Shown in pieces: positions 1-8,069 of a stretch of DNA of 16,925 nucleotides (its first letter is position 1; each line of letters begins with the position of its first letter). The DNA comes from Bacteriovoracaceae bacterium. GTDB lineage: Bacteria; Bdellovibrionota; Bacteriovoracia; Bacteriovoracales; Bacteriovoracaceae. A program made the position numbers and the translations under genes. The notes under the pieces were generated by a model. It worked only from the letters and a program-made list of their open reading frames with translations. It searched no databases and was not told the DNA's origin. The stretch is taken from the NCBI GenBank assembly GCA_023146355.1, contig JAGLCH010000239.1:1-16925 (forward strand). Direction: 5' to 3'.

Positions 1-393
1 GCCCTCGCCCTCATTTATAACTGTGATTCCCTTGATTGAGATCGGAAGATTTTCTGCACCTATCGTCCAAATATAAAGGGCATTTTTTTGAAAGGGTGCC
101 TTAGCAATAAATGTCCCAAAGATTTCTAGTACATCAATATTATTTTTATTCAGCGCGATTTTTTCGATTGAAACAGTATAGAAATACTCAAGAAAGTCCA
201 TCCCAACCATTTTCTGGTATCGTTCAAGATTGACTCCATCATGGGGCAACAGCTGAATTCTCCCTTTAAAGATCTCTCCAGGGAGTAATGCTTTTTGCTG
301 CTTTTCGTCGAGCAAGAAAGTAGCATTCATTGATTGAGCATGAATACTAATTGTAATAAGGAGTGATAATAAAACAGCAATAAACTTAGTCAC
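1..393 (-). CDS. Exported protein of unknown function, N-terminal part (runs off window)
   Basis: This is an incomplete gene: 131 codons are visible and it continues past the left edge. The product begins VTKFIAVLLSLLITISIHAQS, a classic Sec signal peptide (basic n-region, hydrophobic core, likely cut after HA-Q), so it should be periplasmic or outer membrane. I chose the GTG at 393-391 because it keeps the signal peptide and has an AAGGAG ribosome binding site about 9 bases upstream. The GTG shares one base with the TAG stop of the DUF58 gene (TAGTG), so translation is probably coupled. The mature part (PGEIFKGRIQL and later ENLPISIKGITV) looks beta-rich, as in BatD-type proteins that often follow moxR and DUF58 genes. 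That resemblance comes from context and general look only; no diagnostic motif is visible. Confidence 0.75.
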   Translation of the reverse strand, partial: MTKFIAVLLSLLITISIHAQSMNATFLLDEKQQKALLPGEIFKGRIQLLPHDGVNLERYQKMVGMDFLEYFYTVSIEKIALNKNNIDVLEIFGTFIAKAPFQKNALYIWTIGAENLPISIKGITVINEGEG

Positions 394-1241
394 TACAGCA
401 TCTCCTTAATAAACTCTTCTAGGTACCGTTCATGTACTCTCAATCGTTTAAACTTTTTACCAAGAGTATTCTCATACGTTTTTTCACCATCGAAATTGAG
501 CTTTGCAAATGAAGCTTTGTAGCTATCAGCACTCCTGGAATGGATTGAAAATGGAATTTTTTCTGCTTCATCAAGTGGAGAAATAACTTGAAAGCAGTGG
601 ACATTGCTTCTGTATAATAACTTCTTAAGAATATCCTCTTCAAGGAAGTCATTAAAGTCTGATAACAAAACGATCTCTCTTCTCTTAACGAGGTGAGGCA
701 TTACAATAGCGACCCTCTCTTTGGATCCCATAGTGTTTTTCGAGATTTTCGAAGTGAGTATAACATCACCGTTTCCATCAATGACTTCCGCACGCTCAAG
801 CGAGGAAATCAGACTAATAATACCACCATCCCCATTTTTTTTAGGAACCATTGTTACTTTTTTCCCTAAAATAATGACATGTACGTAGTCACCTGTCTCC
901 TGTGCCAGGAGATAGAGTAAACAGCAAATTTCAATTGCAGCTTGCAGCTTGGATACACCTTCGAATCCAGACAGCATTGTGATTCCTGCATCAATTACAA
1001 CTGTTATCTCAACATTTCTTTCTTCCTCAAATGTTTTGATATATGGGCGATTTGTCTTTGCAATCATTTTCCAATCAATGAAACGAACATCATCACCATG
1101 AGTATAAATCTGATGTTCTTTAAACTGGAGACCGGACCCTTTAAAGTGAGACCTTAGCATGCCAATAGAGTATGAATTTGAATTTTTAAAGAGTGCTGAT
1201 TTCAATCGCCCAGCGACTCTTTTTACTTCTATAATATCCAT
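393..1241 (-). CDS. DUF58 domain protein (MoxR-associated, vWA-like)
   Basis: This 282-residue protein carries the DUF58 signature GDDVRFIDW at residues 49-57, followed by YIKTFEEER (67-75). A vWA-like strand VVIDAGITM (82-90) comes next. In many vWA domains the metal site reads DxSxS; here it is D84-A-G-I-T, so the first serine is a glycine and metal binding may be altered. No membrane segment is evident, so it is probably cytoplasmic. Family members work with a MoxR ATPase, proposed to act as a chaperone pair for envelope or stress-related substrates. The gene starts one base after the moxR stop (TAA-T-ATG) and overlaps the next gene, which fits a single operon. The family call is firm; the biochemical role is unknown. 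Confidence 0.9.
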   Translation of the reverse strand: MDIIEVKRVAGRLKSALFKNSNSYSIGMLRSHFKGSGLQFKEHQIYTHGDDVRFIDWKMIAKTNRPYIKTFEEERNVEITVVIDAGITMLSGFEGVSKLQAAIEICCLLYLLAQETGDYVHVIILGKKVTMVPKKNGDGGIISLISSLERAEVIDGNGDVILTSKISKNTMGSKERVAIVMPHLVKRREIVLLSDFNDFLEEDILKKLLYRSNVHCFQVISPLDEAEKIPFSIHSRSADSYKASFAKLNFDGEKTYENTLGKKFKRLRVHERYLEEFIKEML

Positions 1242-1242
1242 A

Positions 1243-2193
1243 TTAAATCATTGATTGAGCTATTTTCATCACAACGTCTCGAGGGCTAATATTATCTATT
1301 GTTGCTTCATAGGACAGTATGATCCTGTGTCCTAGAACACTAGGTACAATCTTTAAAATATGCTCTGGGGTTACAAAATCCTTTCCGTCCATAAATGCCA
1401 TAAATTTTCCAATCCGATAAAGCCAAATTGTTGCTCTTGGGGACGCTCCAGCAAGAACAGCTCCAGCAAACTCTTTTGGAAATAAATCGGAGTGTGGCCT
1501 TGTTGCATGAACAATATCGACAATAAGGTCTTTAATTTTTTCGTCTACATATACACTATCAACTACTTCTTGAATTCCAAGAATGTCATCTGTTGTTAAT
1601 ATTGCAGAGAGAGTTTCAACGGCATCTTTTTCAAGACTCAAAATACTTTTTTCTGCTTCTTTCGAGGGATAATCTACAAAAACCTTCATCATAAAGCGGT
1701 CCATCTGAGCTTCAGGAAGAGGGTAGGTTCCTTCCTGGTCTACTGGATTTTGTGTAGCAAGTACAACAAATGGACTTGCAAGCTTATGAGTATTATCCCC
1801 GATAGTGACCTGCTTTTCTGCCATGGCCTCTAGAAGTGCTGCCTGAACCTTCGCTGGTGAACGGTTGATTTCATCAGCGAGAAGGATCTGAGTGAAAATC
1901 GGTCCAAATTTTGTTGTGAACTCCTCTGTCTCCTGGCTATAAATCATAGTACCAACAAGGTCAGATGGAAGCAGATCGGGCGTGAACTGAATTCTTTTAA
2001 AAGCTAAATCACATAGCTTACTCATCGTTGAAACACTAAGGGTTTTTCCAAGCCCAGGCATGCCTTCAATCAGAAGGTGTCCCTCGCAGACAAGCGCTGC
2101 CATAATTGAATCTAGTAACTTATCCTGACCGAAAACTACACTCTTAGCAGTATTAAGGACCTCTGATACTCTCTCTCTCATTTCACTACTCAT
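1243..2193 (-). CDS. moxR: MoxR family AAA+ ATPase
   Basis: This is a cytoplasmic AAA_3 (MoxR) ATPase. Visible motifs are the Walker A GMPGLGKT (residues about 44-51), a Walker B in ILLADEINR (about 104-112), the MoxR stretch SPAKVQAALLEAM right after it, and a sensor 1 segment ATQNPVDQEGTYPLPEAQ. The C-terminal lid contains GASPRATIWL. Its length of 316 residues is normal. I chose the ATG at 2193 over a GTG two codons upstream because GGAG lies 5 bases before the ATG, whereas it would overlap the GTG. MoxR proteins couple ATP hydrolysis to maturation of partner proteins, often vWA or DUF58 proteins; the DUF58 gene directly downstream is the likely partner. The gene lies 14 bases after the methyltransferase stop, in the same operon. 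Confidence 0.95.
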   Translation of the reverse strand: MSSEMRERVSEVLNTAKSVVFGQDKLLDSIMAALVCEGHLLIEGMPGLGKTLSVSTMSKLCDLAFKRIQFTPDLLPSDLVGTMIYSQETEEFTTKFGPIFTQILLADEINRSPAKVQAALLEAMAEKQVTIGDNTHKLASPFVVLATQNPVDQEGTYPLPEAQMDRFMMKVFVDYPSKEAEKSILSLEKDAVETLSAILTTDDILGIQEVVDSVYVDEKIKDLIVDIVHATRPHSDLFPKEFAGAVLAGASPRATIWLYRIGKFMAFMDGKDFVTPEHILKIVPSVLGHRIILSYEATIDNISPRDVVMKIAQSMI

Positions 2194-2207
2194 GAACACT
2201 CCAAAAA

Positions 2208-3410
2208 CTATTCAACATAATATAGAATATATTTAATATAATTGCCTTTATCACTTAGAGAGCGGATAGGGTGATCTGCTCCCTGCACACCAACATCAAG
2301 TAATCTCACTTTCCGTTTTGATGCAACTGATGCTTCTTTAACTGTTTGATCTAATTCCTCTAGTGACACATTTGAAGTACAAGATGCTGCAACAAATAGT
2401 CCACCAGGAGTGACTACATTAAGCGCCCTTCCATGCAAACGCGTATAGCCACCAAGCGCCTTTCCTTTATTTTGATCCTTTTTCTTGAAGGCCGGAGGGT
2501 CACTCACAACAACATCATACTGCTCTCCGTTCTCTATTGCATGGTCCAAAAATTTGAAAACATCTGAGCGGTAGAATTGTCCCCTGCTACTTTCGAAATC
2601 ATTTATTTTTAAGTTATGGGCCACTGTTGATTCAAAATCACCTTGGTCAACAAAGTCTACTTTTTCAATTCCTGCTCGTAGTAGATGTAAACCCCAACTT
2701 CCAACATATGAAAATAAATCAATTCCTTTCTTAGGTGTCTCAGCTAGTCGATTTATATAATTCTCTAATTTTTTTCTATTATCGCGGTGGTCATAATAGT
2801 ATCCGATTTTTTGGATCACTGATGCCCCGAGCTCATAGCTCAATCCGTTTTCACTGACTTCGATATTATTTGGAAAATTTAAGTCGACCTCGATTTCAGG
2901 TAGAACTTCACTTTCCCTATACTTTTTATTATCAAGTAGAAAGACGCTTTTCCCAATGAGATCACTGATGGTTTTTGAAATAAGCTCCCGATGCTTATCC
3001 ATTCCAGCAGTATTGATCTGTAATAGTGCACAGTTCTTATAAAGATCACAGATCACGCCGGTAAGGCCATCAGCTTGGCCGTGAACGAGACGACAACCAT
3101 TATTAAATTCGTTTACTCTGAGTCGTAATGTTATTGCACCTTTGAGAGTCTCAATAATATATTTTTCAGAGTTATCAACTTTGCGTTCACCACATTCCGA
3201 AAGGATTCGTCCAACGATATCATTGGTGGAAAATGGATTAAGGTAACCTAAGAATCGATGCCCTTTTTCTCCAAGAAGATAAACCCATTCCCCAGGAGTG
3301 ACTCCCTTAATGCTATCTTCAAAATCTCTGGCGTATAGCTCAGACTGGCCTTTCAGCAGGCGAATATATACTTTGCTACTAAGCTTGATTTCTTTCAATT
3401 TATTTTCCAA
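2208..3410 (-). CDS. rlmI: RlmI-like 23S rRNA m5C methyltransferase (PUA + SAM domain)
   Basis: This 400-residue class I SAM-dependent methyltransferase has the RlmI layout. An N-terminal PUA-like domain (about 8-80) is followed by a linker domain, the family motif GYYYDHRDNR (203-212), SAM motif I GIDLFSYVGSWG (229-240), the catalytic SDPPAF (303-308) and a motif VI cysteine in ASCTS (C344). E. coli RlmI methylates C1962 of 23S rRNA; the exact target here is inferred. The ORF opens with TTG at 3410, which overlaps the upstream gene by 11 bases, and the ribosome binding site is weak. A second TTG four codons on is also possible, so the exact start is uncertain and translation is probably coupled to the upstream gene. 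Related Rlm or Trm methyltransferases are the main alternative. Confidence 0.88.
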   Translation of the reverse strand: MENKLKEIKLSSKVYIRLLKGQSELYARDFEDSIKGVTPGEWVYLLGEKGHRFLGYLNPFSTNDIVGRILSECGERKVDNSEKYIIETLKGAITLRLRVNEFNNGCRLVHGQADGLTGVICDLYKNCALLQINTAGMDKHRELISKTISDLIGKSVFLLDNKKYRESEVLPEIEVDLNFPNNIEVSENGLSYELGASVIQKIGYYYDHRDNRKKLENYINRLAETPKKGIDLFSYVGSWGLHLLRAGIEKVDFVDQGDFESTVAHNLKINDFESSRGQFYRSDVFKFLDHAIENGEQYDVVVSDPPAFKKKDQNKGKALGGYTRLHGRALNVVTPGGLFVAASCTSNVSLEELDQTVKEASVASKRKVRLLDVGVQGADHPIRSLSDKGNYIKYILYYVE

Positions 3411-4251
3411 TAATCACACTTTTAGCAATACCCTGATTCACAAGGTAACCGCTAAATGATAGATCCGTGCTAATTTCTTGCATGAGTCGTGCCCCTTTTG
3501 GGCCCGTTGTGCGACTCAACATATGCTTCGTTATAACTGTAATCGTTTTTGGAAAGCCATACATACCCACTTTTTCATACTTAAAAATATAATCCATTTC
3601 AGTGGTTTGTATCCCTTGGTGTTTTTTTACTGTAAGTCGATCTACGGTCCACTTATTTTTGCTCCATGCTTTGGCACTCATCGACATTGTCGTATCAGTT
3701 CGTCCAGCAGGACTGTATGTTGCATAACGTGTCATCCGACCCTTTCTATCAAAAAAGATTTCCATCTTGTCGGTGGCCTTTTTATGAGTACGGTCACTAC
3801 AAGTGATAATGCCGCCGTACCGATTTTTACTATACTCAGTACTGTACTCCTTAATACTTTCAATGAGCATCTGAGGAATGACATAATCAAGTCTTGTTGC
3901 AACCATTTGCTTAAGACCTTTTTTCATTTCCTTAAATCCTTTGGGCATCCCAATCACCATAATTTTATATTTAAAGTTTTGCTCAGTAGCTTCTCCACGC
4001 ATCATCCAATAGACCTTAAAATGAACATCACTTAATTTTCCGAATATCATTTGTTGGTTTAGCTTATCTGTAAGGCCCTGAATTCGAACATCAAAAGTAA
4101 GATCACGAAGTCCATACCGCTCAGGATGGTAATAACCAATATCATATCTTTTTATGACTTCTTCAGAGCGCATATCGGCATATGAGTTCCCCAAGAAAAA
4201 TGGAAACAGGATGAGGAATGCCAGAGTCATAATTAGGCCGCGTTGCTTCAT
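3400..4251 (-). CDS. Exported LolA-like (outer membrane lipoprotein-sorting family) protein
   Basis: The 283-residue product has a Sec signal peptide: MKQRG, then LIMTLAFLILFPFFLG, with probable cleavage after NSYA, so it is periplasmic. I used the ATG at 4251 because AAAGGAA lies just upstream and the signal peptide starts there; the frame stays open 21 codons further but that adds an unlikely tail. The mature protein alternates short strands and turns (for example MEIFFDRKGRMTRYATYSP and TTEMDYIFKYEKVGMYGFP), as in the LolA/LolB-like fold of 'outer membrane lipoprotein-sorting' proteins. No lipobox cysteine follows the signal. The family call rests on overall pattern, not on a diagnostic motif, so treat the function as unknown. 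It lies 55 bases after the RqcH-like gene and overlaps the methyltransferase start. Confidence 0.7.
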   Translation of the reverse strand: MKQRGLIMTLAFLILFPFFLGNSYADMRSEEVIKRYDIGYYHPERYGLRDLTFDVRIQGLTDKLNQQMIFGKLSDVHFKVYWMMRGEATEQNFKYKIMVIGMPKGFKEMKKGLKQMVATRLDYVIPQMLIESIKEYSTEYSKNRYGGIITCSDRTHKKATDKMEIFFDRKGRMTRYATYSPAGRTDTTMSMSAKAWSKNKWTVDRLTVKKHQGIQTTEMDYIFKYEKVGMYGFPKTITVITKHMLSRTTGPKGARLMQEISTDLSFSGYLVNQGIAKSVIIGK

Positions 4252-4306
4252 ATAAATTCCTTTAAGTTTAATAATTACTACTAGTTTACTACTTACTGGA
4301 TGAGGT

Positions 4307-5692
4307 TCAATCACTTGAAATTATTTCCTTCCAATTGGACCTATAGCATACCGTTCGATATTTAGCTTTTTTGTGAATAACCATACCTGGAGTGCCTTTT
4401 ACTCCCTTCAGGTTCTTTACTTGAGTATAGATGAGGGGTATTTGTTCGAAAGTAAGTTGCCCATAATCACGAATAATTGAGCCTATAATCTCTAGCTGCT
4501 CCTCATTTAGCTGAGCAATACTGTCAACTTTTATAACAAGATGAGAACTTCTCTCTCCCTCAATGTGAAACCAAATATCATTTTTAGCCCCCCATTTTGA
4601 TCGAATATAATCATTACCAGCAGCAGATGTTCCAACTGCTGCCTTTATCTCGCCAAAACTGAGTTCCACAACTCCAGAGGAAGATCCTTTTGTTAATGGT
4701 TCTTTTCGCTGCTTCTTTTCTGACCATATGGGTGAGCACAGTTTTTCTGGAATTTTATATGATTGAGTAGTCTCAGTACCACTTCCCTTAATAATGGCAG
4801 CAGCACACTCAACTAGTCTGGCCTTTAATATACTCTGACCTTTTTTCAGCGCTTTAATCTTACTATATACGATATTCATTTTCTTAAAGTGGTTGAGTTC
4901 ACCAGGAAATTTAAAGTCAATTCCCGCTACTGTCATTTTGTACTCGTCACCAAATGAAAAGCCAGGGCGCTCTACTTCAAGTTTAAGCCCCTCCCATTTT
5001 GCAATCCTTTCCAAGTCTTGCTCAATTTTCTTTTGCTTTCGCTTAAGAAATTTTTTCTTACGAGAAGTAAGCTTTTGTACCTCTCCTCCGCGAAGTTTAT
5101 TAAAGTGGTCCCTTATTTCATTTAGATCCAGTTCTACCGACTCTGGAGTTTTTATATCAGTGAGCCTGCCAATTTCATTAAATTCCTCTCTGATAATAGA
5201 AAGTACCTCTGATTCACTATTTGTTGTGACGATGGGATTATCAATTTTCTTCCAAGAGAAAAAAAGCTTATATCCTTCTTCAATATGGGAGTTGGCATGG
5301 GCCAAGTAGAGGTCTCGCCCTTTATAGAATAGGAACAAAATAGAACGTGCTTCCTGCTTGCCATAGGGGATTGTCAAAATTCTATCGCATGGATCCAATT
5401 GAATTCCAGCAATGTAGTGCCCTGAGAGATGCTTACGTAAGTATTCTACAAAACGATCTCGAACTCTTAAAGGTGCGGGAGGGCGAAGCTCCTCGTCCCA
5501 CATCCCCTCATGCCCACTTCCACGCCCGAGATATAAATAGTGTGTCTTTCCAGGCAATCTGAGTTGAAGGCATATATATTGGTGGGTACTGATGATTTTT
5601 TGAATCTGCCCTAGCCTTGAACGTCCATCCCCTTCAAACAATGTATTGATTAGGTTGACCCGACTGTGCATTTTGTTGTAATTTTGAATCAT
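4307..5692 (-). CDS. rqcH: NFACT-domain protein, RqcH/Rqc2-like ribosome quality control factor
   Basis: The C-terminus is a clear NFACT-R (DUF814) domain: a VGTSAAGNDYI segment, NDIWFHIEGERSSHLVIK and finally IPLIYTQVKNLKGVKGTPG. The N-terminus fits NFACT-N (RLGQIQKI, LPGKTHYLYLGRGSG) and keeps the Asp-Arg pair (CDRIL, D103-R104 from the ATG at 5692). In B. subtilis RqcH the equivalent pair, near residue 97, is needed for alanine tailing. Two charged helices (RGGEVQKLTSRKKKFLKRKQ and a later KKMNIVYSKIKALKKGQ) form the middle coiled coil. At 461 residues it is shorter than B. subtilis RqcH (about 570), probably lacking or reducing the helix-hairpin-helix part. The likely role is binding 50S subunits with trapped peptidyl-tRNA. 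The ATG at 5692 overlaps the mutS2 ATG; a second ATG at 5671 is possible. Confidence 0.85.
   Translation of the reverse strand: MIQNYNKMHSRVNLINTLFEGDGRSRLGQIQKIISTHQYICLQLRLPGKTHYLYLGRGSGHEGMWDEELRPPAPLRVRDRFVEYLRKHLSGHYIAGIQLDPCDRILTIPYGKQEARSILFLFYKGRDLYLAHANSHIEEGYKLFFSWKKIDNPIVTTNSESEVLSIIREEFNEIGRLTDIKTPESVELDLNEIRDHFNKLRGGEVQKLTSRKKKFLKRKQKKIEQDLERIAKWEGLKLEVERPGFSFGDEYKMTVAGIDFKFPGELNHFKKMNIVYSKIKALKKGQSILKARLVECAAAIIKGSGTETTQSYKIPEKLCSPIWSEKKQRKEPLTKGSSSGVVELSFGEIKAAVGTSAAGNDYIRSKWGAKNDIWFHIEGERSSHLVIKVDSIAQLNEEQLEIIGSIIRDYGQLTFEQIPLIYTQVKNLKGVKGTPGMVIHKKAKYRTVCYRSNWKEIISSD
5655..5682 (+). promoter_or_regulatory. Sigma70-type promoter of mutS2, predicted to give a leaderless mRNA
   Basis: The -35 box TTGACC (5655-5660) and -10 box TGTAAT (5677-5682) each match the consensus at five of six positions, with a 16-base spacer. 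Transcription would start about 7 bases after the -10 box, near 5689, while the mutS2 ATG is at 5691. The leader would be 0-2 bases. There is no Shine-Dalgarno sequence before this ATG, which agrees with leaderless translation. The promoter lies inside the first codons of the opposing RqcH-like gene. Confidence 0.55.
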
Positions 5693-8069
5693 GTCACTCA
5701 ACTTACTAAAAGATAAATCACCAATTGGACTTGAACTTTTAGACTGGCACCTTATTGTTGCCGATCTCTCAAGTTTAGCACACTTTGATAACTCAAAGGA
5801 ACGCTTTAATTTGCCTCCGAAATACTCTGGGCCAGAGCGCATTGAAAAGAAATTTGATGCAGTACAATTTTTCCTTGAACTTGTTGGTGATTCTCTTCAT
5901 GAGGTCGACCTTACTATTGGCGAACTTCCCTCTGAGTCTACTTTTTTTAAACAACTTGACCTTCTATCGAAGGGAAAAATATTTTCACTTCAAGAATTAA
6001 ATTTCATTGCAATTCTTATCGAGAAAAATCGAATCCTTCAAAAGAAACTCAAGGATTGGAGTATGTTTTCTAGATTTGAAAGCAATCAAAGTGTTGAGCA
6101 AAAGCTCTATTCGCAATTTGTGAATAGGTTGCGTCAGTTTGTAGACCCTGATGGGACTGTTAATTATTTCAAGCACCCACTCCTTAGAGAGCTATTCAAA
6201 GAGGTCAATGAACTTGAGAAAGATCTGCGCTCAGCAGTTCAATATCTATCTCGTTCATCCGAGTATGATGCTCTATTGCAGTTCAAAGAACACGATGTAG
6301 TAAATGACCGCTTTGTCTTAGCAGTACGTTCTGATAGCTATAAGTCCGAGCTAGGTCCAATTGTAGCAAAGTCATCAACTGGAATGACACTATTTATCGA
6401 GCCTCCAGCGCTGCGAGATAGGTCGAATCGAAGAATACGACTGCTGGCGCAAATTGAAGCAGTGATCACAAAAATTGCTCAAGAATTTAGTGAGTACTTG
6501 TTTCCTTTTTCAAGTGACCTTGGGAAAATTAAAAGTTTTATTCTAGAAGTAGACTTCACTATTGCCAAGGCAAAGTATATCTCTGCAAATGGCCTCACCA
6601 GACCAGAGTTAAATGATGAATTCACCATAGAACTATGGGATTTCTTTCACCCATTAATTGATGATCCTATTACTAATACTATTTTTCTCAACCAGTCAGA
6701 ACGAGGACTAATTCTCTCTGGGCCAAATACTGGCGGAAAGACTGTCGCTCTTAAATCGATTTCCCTTTGTCAGCTTTTCATCCAAATGGGTATTTATATA
6801 CCCGCATCTAAGGCAAACATTTTTCCCGTAGAAGCAATCTTTTACTTTAGCAGTGATCAGCAGAACATTGCTGAAGGGTTAAGTTCATTTGCTTCGGAAA
6901 CGATCAGTTACCTTTCTATTTTTGATCACTTTGAAGGAAGTAACCTTATTGTTGTTGACGAAATTTTCAACTCCACATCTTCAGAGGAGGCATCTGCTCT
7001 TGCGATAGCCTTTTTAGAAGAGATTCATAAATCCACATCTGCTAAGGTTTTGATCTCAACTCACCATCAACTGTTTAAAACTTTTATCCATGGAAACAAT
7101 CAGTATGTTTCGGCCCATGTGGGTCATGATGATGCTACAAATGCCCCTACCTACAAAATTTTCACAGGTGAGCCCGGAAGCTCGATGGCCTTTTCAATTT
7201 TCTCCAGAATTGCAAATACTCTTGAAAAGACATCTCTGATTCCAAATCGCGCTGCTGAAATTCTCGATAATAAACATATATCTTATGAAAAACTCTTGCA
7301 GGATCTATCGAGCAAGAAATCTGAGTTAGATAAATTGTTGCGAGAGAACCGAGAACTCAATTTACAGCTCAAAAATGAAAAGCAGTCGATGGACGGCCTT
7401 GTTAATCTTGAAAAGCAACGTATCGTCGACGAATATAAGAAGGAATTAGACAGATCGCTCTCTGCAGCAGGAGACTTGTTAAAGAAAATTAGAAATGGAG
7501 AGGTTACAACTAATAAGCAGCTTAACCGCCATGCTTTAGATGTGAAACATGCAATAACTCGAGATGTTTTACATATTGAAAAGTCTGATTCTAACTACAG
7601 CGATATTGAGCTTCAGGCCAAAGATGTTTTTATTGGTGCACGATATTTTTCAAACCTTGTTGGAAAAGAATTTGAAGTTACTGCAATCAATACTAGAAAA
7701 AGTGAAGTTCAAGGGCTATGTCAAAAAAGAGTGATTAAGTGTCCAATATCATCCCTTCGCCTTCTAAAAAACACTCCTAATACTTTTATGCCTAAGGCGT
7801 CTCGTATAACTATAAATGTCGATATTGAAAAACGGGGTATTGTTGACCTTGATCTTAGGGGTATGAGACTTGATGATTTTAAGCGTGAGATTGAAATCTC
7901 ATTAATCGAATTGATTAATGGCGACATCCCCTTCTTAAATATTATTCATGGTCATGGAACAGGCGTTCTAAAGAAATGGCTTAGGGAGTACTTAAAAGGT
8001 ATTAGAGAGGTTCATTTTCAGGCAGAAGATGGAAATGATGGGTGCACTCATGTTATCCGTTCAACCTAA
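5691..8069 (+). CDS. mutS2: MutS2 ATPase with C-terminal Smr domain
   Basis: The 792-residue protein has the full MutS2 layout. A core and lever region comes first (LELLDW at the N-terminus is typical), then Walker A GPNTGGKT (about 344-351), Walker B LIVVDEIFNSTSSEE (about 418-432) and STHHQ (about 455). A long charged coiled coil spans roughly 530-625, followed by a KOW-like stretch (VGKEFEVTAIN) and an Smr domain with LDLRG (about 719-723) and HGHGTG (about 753-758). It lacks the mismatch-reading MutS I domain. In Bacillus, MutS2 splits collided ribosomes; in other bacteria it has been tied to suppressing recombination. The start is firm: an in-frame TGA lies one codon upstream and there is no later start before the conserved N-terminus. 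The stop overlaps the convergent lepB stop by 4 bases, with no terminator between them. Confidence 0.95.
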   Translation: MSLNLLKDKSPIGLELLDWHLIVADLSSLAHFDNSKERFNLPPKYSGPERIEKKFDAVQFFLELVGDSLHEVDLTIGELPSESTFFKQLDLLSKGKIFSLQELNFIAILIEKNRILQKKLKDWSMFSRFESNQSVEQKLYSQFVNRLRQFVDPDGTVNYFKHPLLRELFKEVNELEKDLRSAVQYLSRSSEYDALLQFKEHDVVNDRFVLAVRSDSYKSELGPIVAKSSTGMTLFIEPPALRDRSNRRIRLLAQIEAVITKIAQEFSEYLFPFSSDLGKIKSFILEVDFTIAKAKYISANGLTRPELNDEFTIELWDFFHPLIDDPITNTIFLNQSERGLILSGPNTGGKTVALKSISLCQLFIQMGIYIPASKANIFPVEAIFYFSSDQQNIAEGLSSFASETISYLSIFDHFEGSNLIVVDEIFNSTSSEEASALAIAFLEEIHKSTSAKVLISTHHQLFKTFIHGNNQYVSAHVGHDDATNAPTYKIFTGEPGSSMAFSIFSRIANTLEKTSLIPNRAAEILDNKHISYEKLLQDLSSKKSELDKLLRENRELNLQLKNEKQSMDGLVNLEKQRIVDEYKKELDRSLSAAGDLLKKIRNGEVTTNKQLNRHALDVKHAITRDVLHIEKSDSNYSDIELQAKDVFIGARYFSNLVGKEFEVTAINTRKSEVQGLCQKRVIKCPISSLRLLKNTPNTFMPKASRITINVDIEKRGIVDLDLRGMRLDDFKREIEISLIELINGDIPFLNIIHGHGTGVLKKWLREYLKGIREVHFQAEDGNDGCTHVIRST

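Noticed and set aside
2194..2199. GTG start two codons upstream for moxR
   Set aside because: The GGAG ribosome binding site would overlap this GTG, while it is well placed for the ATG at 2193.
3478..4035. 185-codon plus-strand frame
   Set aside because: It lies wholly inside the exported LolA-like gene on the other strand; its His/Cys-rich composition is that of an antisense shadow.
4372..4380. Perfect TTATNCACA DnaA box on the minus strand
   Set aside because: It is a single site inside the RqcH-like coding region; one such match in a window of this size is expected by chance.
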